DNA of 64,000 nt from Carallia brachiata (GCA_021464245.1 JADCRB010000030.1:2569376-2633375), one strand, 5' to 3'; shown: positions 12,603 to 23,757, counted from the stretch's first letter. Notes: a model not told the origin generated them from the sequence alone. Program-made: numbers and translations.

Positions 12603-12609
12603 TATAAAA
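12603..12609 (+). promoter_or_regulatory. TATA box of SKP1 copy 2
   Basis: TATAAAA sits in the same context as the copy 1 TATA box, but here it lies about 390 bp from the start codon because of the insert at 12633-12927. Confidence 0.6.
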
Positions 12610-12632
12610 GCTGTCTAGTTTCTAAGGAGACG

Positions 12633-12927
12633 CTCCTATATGCGAATTAAAAGGGCTTGTGCTAGGCTCGTTTATGGGTCATACTTAGACCGTGTCCGTG
12701 CTCGAGCTGTGCTTGAACTTGAACCATACTTGAGTCTGGGCCTATCATGGGCCGAGCCTGACCAGGCCCATGAGCCAGAAAATATAAGCCAGTCCAGGAC
12801 CTAACATTAGTCACGTCTAACTCAAGTCCAATACTATACAATGCGGGCCATAATTAGCACAGGCCGTGACTAGCACGGCCCATAATGAGCTGGGCCGTCG
12901 AACGGGCCACCTGGCCCAATTGATTTG
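12633..12927. mobile_element. Insert of about 295 bp, rich in GGCC motifs, in the SKP1 copy 2 leader
   Basis: Copy 1 reads straight from TCTAAGGCGA into GCATTCGAGTCAT. In copy 2 this site is split: TCTAAGGAGACG (12621-12632) lies left of the insert and TCTAGGCGACGG (12928-12939) right of it, as expected for a target duplication of about 10 bp. The insert carries many GGGCC/GGCCC words, several in mirrored pairs such as GCACGGCCCATAATGAGCTG. It has no coding capacity. The class is unknown. Confidence 0.65.
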
Positions 12928-12994
12928 TCTAGGCGACGGCACTCGAGTCATATCCATCTTATTTCCCGGATCTGTCGTCAAAAATGCGGAAACG

Positions 12995-14430
12995 ATGTCG
13001 TCTACGAGGAAGATAACGCTGAGGAGCAGCGACGGCGAGCCATTCGAGGTGGACGAGGCGGTGGCGCTGGAGTCGCAGACGATCAAGCACACGATAGAGG
13101 ATGGCTGCGTCGGCAAAGCCATCCCACTCCCCAACGTCACCAGCAAGATCCTGGCGAAGGTGATCGAGTACTGCAAGAAGCACGTGGAGTCCCCCAAGTC
13201 TGACGACGATCGGAGCGCCACCGTCAACGAGGACCTCAAGACCTGGGACGCCGAGTTCGTCAAAGTCGACCAGGCCACCCTCTTCGATCTCATCCTGGTT
13301 AGTCCTCTCTCTTTTCCTTCGCTTCAGTTTTTAGATCTGTTTCTTTGACTATCTTTATTCCAATTTTTCGTTTTTTTTTTTCAAAAATCATGGTAATTTA
13401 AATTTACAATTTATATTTTCATTCTAATTTTTCGGTTTTTGTTTAAAAAATCATGGTAATTGAAATTGTAAATTTAGGGTTTTCGGAAAAAGAATTATTG
13501 GCTGAACTAAGGTGTGATGCGAACTAGAATAACTGGAAGCACGGACACTCCGTAAATGGAAGGTATTTGCGTGTGGAACACGTGTGTCCATGTTGGACAC
13601 ACTGTAGACACGTGTCTGATGCTAAAGAAATTTTTTTAAAAAAAATTCGGATATACATGTCGAATACGAAGAGTACAAGTGTCCAACACGTCATGAACAC
13701 ATATAAATATTTTTATGATTGTCTTTAATAAATAAAAAAAAACTTTAAAAGTTATAATTTAATATTAACATTTGTCAATAAATTTTGAAAAGTTGGAATT
13801 TCAACTTATTTTTAATTTTAATAAAAAAATTGAATTGATTACAAAGTCTTATATTTTTATTTCGGTACTTCACAACAATAAATAAAAGATCTTATAATAT
13901 ATTTTTCGAATAAAAAATTCTAAAACCTACAATAACTATAAAAATATATTTTTAGATGTTTTCAAGTGAATAAAGTTTGTAAAATTATTCAAATATATAT
14001 GTATATATTATATATATAAAATGTATAAAAATTTTATAAATTCACTTTTTTACATATATATAAATTTAATTTTATAAAGTCAATTATATATATATATAGA
14101 GTCGTGTCCAAACCGTATCCGTGTCTTAATATATTTTAAGTTAATGTGTTACCGTATCTATGTCTTACCGTGTCCGTGTCGTTGTGTCCGTATCCGTGTT
14201 TTATAAGCTAAAATAATACGTTGGTTAATGTTTCATCAAGTGATTGTTAATTGCAGGCTGCCAATTACCTGAACATCAAGGGCCTACTGGACCTTACTTG
14301 CCATACTGTTGCGGACATGATAAAGGGAAAGACCCCAGAAGAGATCAGGAAGACTTTCAAGATCAAGAATGACTTCACCCCCGAAGAGGAGGAAGAGGTT
14401 CGTCGGGAGAACCAATGGGCTTTCGAATGA
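12995..14430 (+). CDS. SKP1: SKP1-like protein (SCF ubiquitin ligase adaptor), copy 2
   Basis: This is a second intact SKP1 gene of 158 residues. Exon 1 is 12995-13297 and exon 2 is 14257-14430, with the same GT-AG sites and phase as copy 1. The protein keeps the whole fold: the POZ-like N-terminus, [40 protein letters not shown] and the NQWAFE end. Compared with copy 1, exon 1 carries [15 protein letters not shown] in place of [15 protein letters not shown], and exon 2 reads [11 protein letters not shown] in place of [11 protein letters not shown]. An upstream in-frame ATG at 12866 lies in the inserted leader sequence and is not the family start. I chose 12995 because it gives the conserved [11 protein letters not shown]-terminus. 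Both leader and intron carry inserts absent from copy 1, so expression may differ. Confidence 0.93.
13536..14207. mobile_element. Insert of about 670 bp in the SKP1 copy 2 intron
   Basis: Copy 1 reads from AACTGGA almost directly to CTAAAATAATACGTTGG. Copy 2 has this insert between them. It begins AGCACGGACACTCCG and ends in repeated GTGTCCGT words (GTGTCCGTATCCGTG), so the ends are inverted versions of one CACGGACAC motif. Internal CACGTGTGTCC and GACACGTGTC words echo it. The rest is AT-rich and non-coding. Confidence 0.6.
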
Positions 14431-15644
14431 AGTGTGTTTCTGATGTTGTTGTCTAAGTTGAAGGGACTTCAAGAACATTTTTAATGCAATATGGTTATTA
14501 GTAGACTTTAAATCTTTTGAATGAACATGTTCTGCGATCTTGCTAGCTTTGTTCTTACCTTCATGCGTGATTGAAGCATTGCCTTGTAGACTCTTTTCCA
14601 TCGTCTTATGTAAATGGTGTAAACATTTGTGAGGCTTGTTTTTTGATCAAGATTATTGACACAATAGAGATGATGTAGTTGACAGCATAGCAGTGCAAAG
14701 AAGTGGCATTGCCTCTGACTTTTCTCAAATGCACAATGAAAGAAATAAAGAGTTCTGGTTTTTAATTGATGCAAACTGAATGGCTATCAAGCTACACATC
14801 ACAAGAGATACTGGCAGTCCACAGATGTGCATTGCATTGCTTCGTTTAACCCCATTTAAACATGAAAAGAGACAACTCGCTGAATGTCAAGATGGTTTCA
14901 GGTTCAATTACAATACGGTACTGTGCATTCTACATTGTGGAATATGATCGAATTTTCTGAGCAAGGAATGATATATATTCATGTATATACACATATGATG
15001 ATTAACATACATATTTTTTGAGAGAAGATTTATTATTTTGTTGACCAAAGCGAATTTGAGAACAAATAATACAACACAATAAAAATCAATTAGCATTCAT
15101 TGTTAGGCAAGAAATTGGGTACACATTCACTCAAAAATTGGAATTGAATCTACACTTGGGATTCACCATAAGGCGAATGCTATTTTGTCAGCTCAAGGTA
15201 GACGGGTCGACCTCTTATCATTCCTATAAAGAAACTCTATTTTCATATGACGTTTATTCCTACAAAATTGATTCCAGAATTCCTCTTTAAGTTCTGAACT
15301 CGGCTGTCTCTGTCCACTAACCTAAGTCATATTAGAACACCAGCCCATGATGAAAAAGCAAGGTATTTCATAGTCCCGCAATGCAGAGAGAGTCTGTTAT
15401 CTTCTCGCATCACCTGCATCAAACATTTCATGATGAGCTGAGTCAAACATTGACACTAACTTATGACGAAGCGAAGTTATCATGGTGATGCCAAAAACAG
15501 ATCCATTACCTCTCTTCCTTGTTTGCACAGATCTGAGGCTAGTTTGACGGCTTGTGCTCTTCTGGACCGTCTGCTCAGTACCCCAACTGAATTTGGGATC
15601 GAGGCATTGTTGCAGTTAATTGTTGTTGCTTTTGAACTGTCCAT
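14431..15644. other. Spacer between SKP1 copy 2 and the PPR 3' end
   Basis: There is no gene here. It holds the likely 3' UTRs of two convergent genes, SKP1 (+) and PPR (-), and matches 6490-9026 without that region's inserted element and extra tandem unit. Confidence 0.55.
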
Positions 15645-17402
15645 TCAAAGACTTTGTTTCTCAACCATTTCATCTAGCATCATGTTGCTCTCACCTATCA
15701 TGTTTTGCCAATGGTGAGCCGCTTTGTAATTGTGAACAATGTGCTTCAAGTCCACAAGATTACATCTAGGTATTCTTCCAATTCCTCTTTCTCTCACCAT
15801 ATCTTTGACCCTAACAACATCATCCCATTGACCCGCCACTGCATAGACATTCATTAATAATTGATAATGTGAGAAGTTCTGGGGCTCCATCTCTATCAGA
15901 GATTTCGCTATTCTCTCCCCAAAAGAAGCATTTTCTTGGAAACGACATAGGCTAAGCAAATTAGCCCATAGCAAGGATTCTGATGAGCTGTCCTCGTCAT
16001 CTTCAGGCATGTTCCTTAATACATCCTCTGCCTCTTGAAGTAGCCCAGCGCCAGCATAAAGATTAGCCATGCACCAATAATGTGCAAAATTGGGTTTTAT
16101 ATTATGCAAGGAAGACATCTCACTGAAAAAATTTCTGCCCTCGGCCAAGAGTCCTGCTCGAGCACAAGCGCATAGAACACCAATGTATGTGACTGCATCC
16201 GGAAGCATAGTTTCTCTAACTCCCGACCCTGCTTGATCCACCAGCTGTTCAAACAGATTAAGTCCATATGTGGGATTACCATGAATGCAGTGCCCCAAAA
16301 TTATCGCATTCCAGGAAACCAGATTTCTATCTACCATTTTATCAAAAATCCTCTGTGCCACTTCCACCTTACTACATTTACTATACATATCTATCAACGA
16401 TGTATAGAGAATTACACTCAATTTCGATAATGTCTTAATAACAAACCCATGCACCGAACGTCCTTCTTTCGGCCTAGCCGACCTTCCACAAGCGCTAAGC
16501 ACACTCACCATAGTCTGATCATTTCCTCTCAATTCAGTCTCCACCATCCTCCTAAATAGCATCAATGCACGGCCGGGATTATTACCCTTCAAACACCCAC
16601 TAATCATTATGTTCCAAGAAACTACATTTCTTCCAGGCATTACGTCAAACAATTCAAAAGCAAGACCCATCTCGCCCGCGCTCGCATAACCAGACAAAAT
16701 CGAATTGCACGATACCAAGTCCCTGTGAGAAGTTTCATCGAGCAGCTTCCGACCAAAAGCCATAACCCCACAACAGCAGTACAAGTGAATCAACGAGTTC
16801 TGCACCGGCAACACGCGATCAACCCCGTTCTTCACAGCCTGGCCATGGCACTTCTGCCCAGATACCAAAGCTCGCGCCTTTGCGCACGAACCAACAAGCC
16901 AAACAAAAGTATAGCTATTCGGAGAAAACCCATTTCTCAGCATCTCAAAATAAAAAACCACAGCCCTTTCCGGTATAGAACTGAGCGAGTAACCCTTAAT
17001 CACATTATTTACACAAAAGGTCCCCGGCGAATCAATGTATCTAAAAATCAAAACTGTGTAATCAACATCCCCGAAATCCAAAGAATGTTTCAGGAGTCTG
17101 GCGGACCAGAAGGGAGCTAGCCCGCAGGCGATCAACTGGGCGTGGATCTGAACGACGTGTCGGGTGCTCCGGCACGACCGGAGAAGCCCAATCCCTGGAT
17201 GGGCAATCTCAATGGGCCTGTCTTCAATGTAAGGGAAAGAAGAGTGATAGGGACAGGAGAAGAGGGAAGCGGTTATGTAGTAATGTTTGGAAGAAGGGAG
17301 TAGCAGTAGGGATTGGTGGCAGCGACGGTGACGGTGACGGTAGGTGAGATTAGCCTGTCTCTGTCGGATTCGAAAGAGGTCCCGTATTGAAATCCTTGCC
17401 AT
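15645..17402 (-). CDS. Pentatricopeptide repeat protein (PLS-type, E-like C-terminus)
   Basis: This intronless 585-residue reading frame is typical of plant PPR genes, whose products bind organellar RNA for editing, splicing or stability. The N-terminus (residues 1-50) is rich in Arg, Ser and Leu with no acidic residues until about 60, fitting a mitochondrial or plastid targeting peptide. From about residue 75 there are repeated 31-36-residue motifs with PPR signatures: QIHAQLIACGL, NVVSWNIMISGCLKGNNPGR, ILYTSLIDMYSKC, NLVSWNAIILGHCIHGNP, and an E-like segment FSHYQLLMNVYAVAGQWDD VVRVKDMVRERG. There is no DYW end, so I would place it in the E group. It resembles the Arabidopsis At3g51320 type, but that name is from memory. 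Its 3' two thirds were copied to 9027-10217, where they are broken. It is convergent with SKP1 copy 2. Confidence 0.9.
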   Translation of the reverse strand: MARISIRDLFRIRQRQANLTYRHRHRRCHQSLLLLPSSKHYYITASLFSCPYHSSFPYIEDRPIEIAHPGIGLLRSCRSTRHVVQIHAQLIACGLAPFWSARLLKHSLDFGDVDYTVLIFRYIDSPGTFCVNNVIKGYSLSSIPERAVVFYFEMLRNGFSPNSYTFVWLVGSCAKARALVSGQKCHGQAVKNGVDRVLPVQNSLIHLYCCCGVMAFGRKLLDETSHRDLVSCNSILSGYASAGEMGLAFELFDVMPGRNVVSWNIMISGCLKGNNPGRALMLFRRMVETELRGNDQTMVSVLSACGRSARPKEGRSVHGFVIKTLSKLSVILYTSLIDMYSKCSKVEVAQRIFDKMVDRNLVSWNAIILGHCIHGNPTYGLNLFEQLVDQAGSGVRETMLPDAVTYIGVLCACARAGLLAEGRNFFSEMSSLHNIKPNFAHYWCMANLYAGAGLLQEAEDVLRNMPEDDEDSSSESLLWANLLSLCRFQENASFGERIAKSLIEMEPQNFSHYQLLMNVYAVAGQWDDVVRVKDMVRERGIGRIPRCNLVDLKHIVHNYKAAHHWQNMIGESNMMLDEMVEKQSL

Positions 17403-19251
17403 TCAAACCTCCGATTGGGATGTTTGGGATTCCGTTTGGTTTCAGCCATTAACGCATTCTTCTTACTTCAGCTATCTCTGCTTCTCTGCCGTTTTCCGTT
17501 CCCATATTTGTGGGTGTCCGGGTATCGCTGTAAGAGAGAGTGGGGAAGAGCATTCAGACGTGGTCGTTTTTTGGAGGAACCAAAGACGTTGAAACGGAGC
17601 GTTTTACTTGGATTTTGGTCTTTTCTTCTTTTTTTTTTTTTTTCCCACTAATTTATCCTGAAAATGGCGTTTCGATCCATTTTCAATTGAAAAAATGTGG
17701 TGTCCCGAATGTTGGTGTTTTAGACAGTGTTGTAATTAAAATTAAAATTAATATTTTTAAAATAAAATTGATAATTTTTATAATATTTATTATTTTTATA
17801 ATTTAAAAATTATTAATTTTAATTTTAATCAAAATATAACTAAAATAAAAATTTTCAGAAGATGCATTAATGCTCTTTTCAATTTCACTTGGCAATTCTC
17901 GTTATGCTTTTCTTGTGGGGCATTGGTCATTGTAGTCAAAGTTTGTATCTTTTATCATTACTACAAGGAAAAGAGGGAACCATTAGTGCTAGAGAATATA
18001 TAATGAAAATGCAATGGTGTTGGAGCTTCCTCATCCCAGCAGCCTAATTGTACAAAGAGCATCATTAGCTAGTACACCAGAAAAGTGAATACACATCCTA
18101 TCCTATCTAATAGCATGAACATTTTTTTTATTTTTTTATTTTTTAAAATTTAATCATCTCATATCATATTTATTGTCAGTAATACATTTATATTAACTAT
18201 TTAAAACCAACATATTATTATTGCCTATGCACTGATTAAAAATCTAGACTTTGTGAGCAGATGGAAAACACCTGAGCAATTTCTTTTTATGTATGTTCAT
18301 TCCTTTTTTTAATCATCATCTCCCTGCACTCTTTTGTCATAGATTGGGTTTTATGTTTAACCACCACCAACCCACATTTTTTTTTTATTTCGGAAGTTTC
18401 AAAATATGTTTTTGTGTCAAGTCTATTTGGCAAACATATTTCTTGATTCCTAACAATTGAATGTCGAGCAACAGATCTTTGTACAATTACTGTATGAAAA
18501 GACACGAAATAAGAATTTGTCTTTTTTCCTCTGAGTCCCCTCAGATTGGTCCCCAGTCGTTTTCACTTTTCTCCAAGGCCTTTTCTATTTTTGAAACGCA
18601 TTGAGCGATATAAGATTCCTAAAAAGATCGGGCGATATCAGCTGTAGCATCCTAACTTGATAAAACTGCAAGTAATTGTGTGAATAATTGTAATGTCATT
18701 TGATACATTTCACTTGTTACTATATCTAGCTTATTGTACCTACCTTCTGACTGCTGTCATTTGGTCATGTTATTGGGGCACGGTCGCATCATCAATTTGA
18801 GCATTATTCCTCGCCTGCAGTATGGATTATAGGATACTTGTTGCCTGTTGTTAGCAATTTTAGCATAAGATTTTCCATAAACTATAAGTCAAGATGTACA
18901 AGTCAGGAGTTACATTCATACGGATGGAAAACTACAGAAAATTATGTTCAGATATCGACTAGCAGGCCGGTAACTAAATGGAAGAATGAACCTTGAGGAG
19001 ATGACTGGAAATTATATGGTGGGTATTCACTAATATGATTTGATGTAAAAATTAAGGTCAAGTGTAATACTCATTTTAGGTGTAACAGCTTTTTTGTTGG
19101 AAACTCAAAATCACGTCTCCAGATCTGACCAACCTTCCAAACTAAAAGAAGAATCGCTCACTGTCATACTATTCTATTTGCTTAAACCACCCCCATTATT
19201 GTCTTATTAAAGGTCTGATAGAAACACCAAAAAGACTTGCAGTAAACCAAA
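17403..19251. other. Intergenic between PPR and RING-H2 genes
   Basis: There is no supported gene. It holds the PPR upstream region on the left and the RING upstream region on the right. At about 17735-17832 an AT-rich stretch (TTAAAATTAATATTTTTAAA and its inverse TTTAAAAATTATTAATTTTAA) could fold as an imperfect hairpin, like a short MITE remnant. Confidence 0.5.
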
Positions 19252-19686
19252 ATGGTCTTCAAGAGGTTGGTCTCTTATATTTACAACTTCATTTGCTCTA
19301 GCCGTCACCTCCGGATTGAGCATGCGGTGTCCTACAATAGGATAACAATCCAAGTCATGAACAATGTCAAGGCATTGTTGGACTCTCCGGCGGGGCGGTC
19401 GAGCTCCGTTGAGAAACCATCAAAGGTGGAGTTTGCAGGTGATGTGTGTTGTGTTTGCTTGTCCCGAGTGAAGGGAGGCCAGGACGCGCGTGTCCTTCCA
19501 TGTCTGCACAAGTTTCACTTGGTATGCATTAACAGGTGGCTTAGTGGGTGCCAGAAAGCTTGCCCGATATGCCGGTTCTCGATGGGGGAGGAGGAGCAGG
19601 AGAATATATTCAAGAGGGAAGAGCAGCAGCAGTTCACTGAGGAGATGACAATTTGGTTTTCTTCTTTCCATGTAGCAGGATTTTAA
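19252..19686 (+). CDS. RING-H2 zinc finger protein, probable E3 ubiquitin ligase
   Basis: This is a 144-residue, single-exon gene. A complete C3H2C3 RING is visible: C66-x2-C69, C84, H86, H89, C92, C104-x2-C107, in the context CCVCLSRVKGGQDARVLPC and LHKFHLVCINRW ... CPICRF. The Pro after the seventh Cys and the Trp before it are the usual E2-contact residues. The N-terminal 60 residues are basic and have no clear transmembrane helix, and the C-terminus is acidic (EEEQENIFKREEQQQ). RING-H2 proteins of this size transfer ubiquitin from E2 enzymes to substrates, but the target cannot be read from sequence. The start is the first Met of the open frame, and a downstream Met at residue 36 (MNNVKALLD) is an alternative. 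No intron is needed. Confidence 0.85.
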   Translation: MVFKRLVSYIYNFICSSRHLRIEHAVSYNRITIQVMNNVKALLDSPAGRSSSVEKPSKVEFAGDVCCVCLSRVKGGQDARVLPCLHKFHLVCINRWLSGCQKACPICRFSMGEEEQENIFKREEQQQFTEEMTIWFSSFHVAGF

Positions 19687-22121
19687 TTGCCTGTCATATT
19701 TCTCTGCTGATTTTTTGGAGTGAAAGTTTGGGAAGCACACATCATATGACATCGTATAACCATTGGGTATATCCAATTGGTTACCAAATTTAAAGTTTGT
19801 AGTGAGACGTAAAGTTGGCTTTCTTGTAAAAAGATTTCACTCGTAAAAAATGTCTCCTCCATTCCAACTAGACTAAAAAAAAAATTTGTTTTTTTTTTTC
19901 ATCTTGAAACTTATTTTCTTTTAATTTACTAAGTCTCCAAAATTAATAAAAAGAAGGGTTTATTAACGACAGTTACTTTTATCTTCTTTTTTATAATTAT
20001 TAATAAAAAATCAATATATCAACACTTCTTAATGTTAAATTTATAATATATTTGACTTTCAATTTTTTGATAGTCAATCAACACTTGTCATGTATAAATG
20101 ATGATAAAAGAAAAAATAAAAACGACTATCACTAGTAAAATCTTAAAAAAAAAATTACTTGTCAAAGGCAATTAATTGTGATTAATGATATGAAAGGAAA
20201 TGTCTGCATCAAAGAAGAACAAACAGAAGTTTTGGTGTCACATTTGATAAACTCAAGCCATGTAACTTGCTGCGATTACAAGTATTTTCCAACAGATAAA
20301 AACGAATTATACCATACAAGGAATTCACCTTTTATCTATAAAGTTATAACATTTTGAATGGAAAATTAAACCCAAAGTCACCAGAAGGAGAGAGACTTAG
20401 GAAGTTGTTGTAGAACTTCTAGAACAATAGGAAGAAGTAATGTCCTTGCAGCCAGTTCGGGGCTACGCCTCCTTACGCAAACCTTAAAACTTTTTTCTTT
20501 TTTGTTCGTCCTACAGAAAACCCATTGAGAAAGAATAGGCAGCACTTTTCATTTTTATAAACTTCATATTCCTTTTCAAAATTGTAATTCGTGACCTCCA
20601 AAGTAAAATTTTAAGTTCTTAAATGGGATGTCCCTAAGCTGACTTAAACTTTTCTTTTCAAGCTTCTGTTTATGACGAACCAGTATCCATGACAAAGTTC
20701 TTGGGTTACATCCACTGGACGCCAGGAAAAGCCCAATTCACCACCCGCCCCACCCGGGCGGGTTGAAAGTGACTTAGGACTTGTCTATCGGGCCAACAAA
20801 TTACATGCATGGGGGTATTAACCATATGGGCCACGAACTATTTGACTGCGGTCCAACCAAAGAAATTTTATTTATTTATATTAAATACGATTATATAAAC
20901 ACATAATCTATAATACGTAAATATATATAATTAATTAATAAATTATCTATTTTATTTTTTAAAATTTAATATATTTTTTTATAATATAATAATTTAATTT
21001 TATGTATTAATTTTATATTTATTATTACACTCTTAATTAACTTTTTCCTTATTTTTATTTTTGTCTCTCGTAATTACGAGTAGTAGTGGGAAGAAAGATA
21101 GGTCGTTACCAATGTCAGAGATCAAACAAACAAAAGAAAGCACCAACCATGAACCCGTGATGGCAAAGAGATAAAGAGCGGGGCCGTTTGAACGTGGATC
21201 CAAGGACAAAATGTCCCATCTTTCCACTGTACATCTCTTGGAAGTTGGAACCATCCTACTGGACTATAGACCAGAAATGGACATAAAATGGGTCTTTCTA
21301 TTTTTACCCAAATTTATCCTCCAAAACTATCCTTCAATAAAATGGGGTGCTTACTCTAATTTGCAGTCTTAATGCGCTTCCAACTTGTAGCAAAATAGAG
21401 TGTCTATTCTAATATAATTAAAACTGATTCTAAGGTAGTACTGTATGACAAGAAGACTTGACGTTGACAAGATTAAAAAAAAAAAAAAGACTTGACCTTG
21501 AGAGATTGTAGACATCATTTTTTTTTTTTCTAATATAAATCTTTTTTATATTAATTATGTTTATAGAAGTGTTAATTATCTTGTTAATTGGGTTGTTAAA
21601 AAAGCTTCTTCCACAAAATGGATTAACAACCCTTGATGTACTTGTTCGGCTACTAAGCCGAGATTTATCGTATTAATACAATCTGATTGTTTTATGTAAA
21701 AAAAAAAAAAAAACCATCTTTCAGCCACAAGAGGAAAGAAAATTCTAACTACAAGAAAAGAAAATTCTGATTAAAAAAAAAAAGAAAAGGAAATTCCAAC
21801 TACAAGAAAAGGATGTGTCCAAGCCAAGGCATCCGAGTCCCACCACCAATACAATGTTCCTGCTCCTGCCTATTAGGACTTGGGAGAGACTTGCATAAAC
21901 ACACAAAACCCTTTTTTTTTTCCTTGCTTTGCATACACGAGTGCTTTTCTTCCCCCAAAAGTAGCACAGAACCGTTTCTAGAGGTCGGCATTCCTAGCGT
22001 AGAGCTAGAATAGAACATTGAAACACCCATAAATGATCATTACTATTTTTTCACCCAACTTCGCCCACCCTCTCTCCAAAGGAACAGTGCTAAGTCGACG
22101 TCAAACCATCTCATGTAATTC
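19687..22121. other. Intergenic, no gene seen
   Basis: It is AT-rich with A/T homopolymers near 19880, 21480, 21700 and 21775. A short GC-rich palindrome (CCGCCCCACCCGGGCGGG, about 20746-20763) stands out but has no evident role. Short open frames here have no family resemblance. Confidence 0.5.
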
Positions 22122-23757
22122 TCAAAATGGAGCAGTTGACGTTCGATGAAGAGTGTGCTTTTTAGGAAGTTGAACGGCTGCCGCCATTTCTAACTGCCCA
22201 ATAAAATGTATAGACACAAAAAATTAAAAAAAAATTCAGACCCATACTAACCAAAACAAAATAGCCTTCAAAATTTTTTAGATATCAGTATAAATAGCAG
22301 AATTCGGTCACCATACCCAGATAAACCTCAACAATGCAAACGCATATAATTTGATGTTCAAAATAAAAAGGGGAAATTGGACTATTTGCCGACATATTTT
22401 CATTGCTTCTTTTACATTTTGTTTAGATAAAATTTTTGAAAAAAAAGAAAGCAAGAGAGAAAAGTGAAGGAAATGATAAATAAAAAGAAAGAATGTTTTC
22501 ATCTTTTCTTATATTTGAAAGAAATGATGAGAGAAAAAAAATTATAAATTTTTTTATTTAAGAAAACGTAAAAAATGAGAAAGAAAAACATAAAATATAT
22601 TATAATTTTTATAATATATTTATTTAAATATTTTATTTAAAAAATTTATAATTTTTAAATTATGTAAAATAATAATTAAATTATTTAATAATTTAATAAA
22701 AAATTAATAATTTATTTCTTATTTTTAAAAAATTAATTTTAATAAATAAAAAATTAAAAAAATAAAATTTTTTCTTTCTCACTTTTTAAACATTTTTTAA
22801 ATATCACAATTTACTTTAATTTTCTTATTTTTTTCCCTTTCTCCATCATTTTCCCCACTCCCAAACGCAACGTTAATGTTCTTTGAACTGAATCAATTAC
22901 CTCTTCTTGCTGCCTTCTGAGTCTGGTATTTTCTTCCAATAAATGTGCCACTTCGAGCTCTAACTCATTCGTATAAGCCTGCAAAGAAAGAAATTAAAGA
23001 AGGAAAAAGCCTATCTTTCAGAAAATTAACAACTAGAAGATATATTGGTATACATTGGAAATAAGTAATCAAACGGAAAGAGAAAGACTTTCCTGCTTCC
23101 TGGCTCTCGATCGGGCGGCAGACTCCCGATTCTTGATCATTCGTTTGTACCGGCGATCGCCGGAATCGCCATCGGAATCTTGGATTCTTTTCTTCCCAAA
23201 AGACGGCAGCCCAGGAGATGAATCTAAATCCTCAAAAGGACAATTAAGCGAAGATATATTCGACACTGGATGGTGATGACTCTGCCAATGAGAGCAGGTC
23301 CCAAGTGCATCGGAATTGTGAACAAAACCAAACGACGTCGGGCCGGGGTTCAAGCTCAAAACGGTGGGAGGAGGAGGAGGTGGCGGCACCGAAGAGGGAT
23401 AGAGGCGGCCCCGACTGTCTCCACGACCACCGGAGACTATCCTTGGTGGTGGGTCTTTGTTAAAGGGTCGAGAAAGAAAGTCTTGGAGGATGAAGTTGGG
23501 GTTGTGTGGTGGTGGTGGTGGTGGTGGTGGTGGAGTGGTGGTGGAGTACCAGAAGAGAGGTCTTGCTCAGGTGGGTGGTCATGAAGTGAGGAAAGATTTA
23601 TGTCTTTCCAAACCTCTTCCATTGTTTTGTTGGGCTTTGGGACTTGGTGGTGGAGGTTAGTGGAAGGCGAAAATGGTGAAGGAGATGATGATGAAGATCT
23701 GGAGGATGATTTTGAGGAGGAGGAGGACGACGACGAGGAGTTCATCCCGTACTTCAA
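22122..23757 (-). CDS. FD: FD-like bZIP transcription factor, frame disrupted as sequenced
   Basis: This gene encodes a group A bZIP of the FD type, the partner of FT and 14-3-3 proteins at the shoot apex that switches on floral identity genes. Exons are 23757-23093, 22978-22901 and 22193-22122. In order: Ser-rich N-terminus, EEVWKDINLSSLHDH, ILQDFLSRPFNKDPPP, VLSLNPG, the basic region RRYKRMIKNRESAARSRARK, leucine zipper AYTNELELEVAHLLEENTRL, and the C-terminal kinase/14-3-3 site RTSTAPF. Expected length is about 271 residues. Two defects are visible. First, the frame changes inside the CCA/CAC repeat at about 23505-23545, so the first part runs to a stop at 23437-23439; exon 1 is one base short modulo 3. 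Second, the exon 1 donor reads CAG|GAAAGT, GA in place of GT. The exon 2 acceptor and the second intron are normal. It is either a decayed gene or a sequence error plus a rare splice site. Confidence 0.85.
23505..23545. repeat. GGT/GTG trinucleotide repeat inside FD exon 1
   Basis: A run of GGT units (CCA/CAC on the coding strand) encodes either poly-Pro or poly-His depending on frame. The FD reading frame shifts here. Confidence 0.9.

Larger units (their letters stand above)
10272..16827. repeat. Tandem segmental duplication, block 2 (MCA remnant - SKP1 - PPR)
   Basis: This is the second copy of the unit at 1725-10217. It starts inside the MCA penultimate exon and runs into the complete PPR gene. 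Block 2 alone carries inserts in the SKP1 leader (12633-12927) and in the SKP1 intron (13536-14207). The coding parts of the two SKP1 copies remain very similar, while intergenic parts have many indels. Confidence 0.9.

Noticed and set aside
12866..12994. N-terminal extension of SKP1 copy 2 from the upstream in-frame ATG
   Set aside because: The extra residues are encoded largely by the inserted leader DNA and are absent from copy 1 and the family.
16725..17120. 131-residue plus-strand frame
   Set aside because: Antisense to the intact PPR reading frame; no family resemblance.
20746..20763. GC-rich palindrome as a terminator or operator
   Set aside because: A single short palindrome in an intergenic region with no neighbouring gene or second copy.
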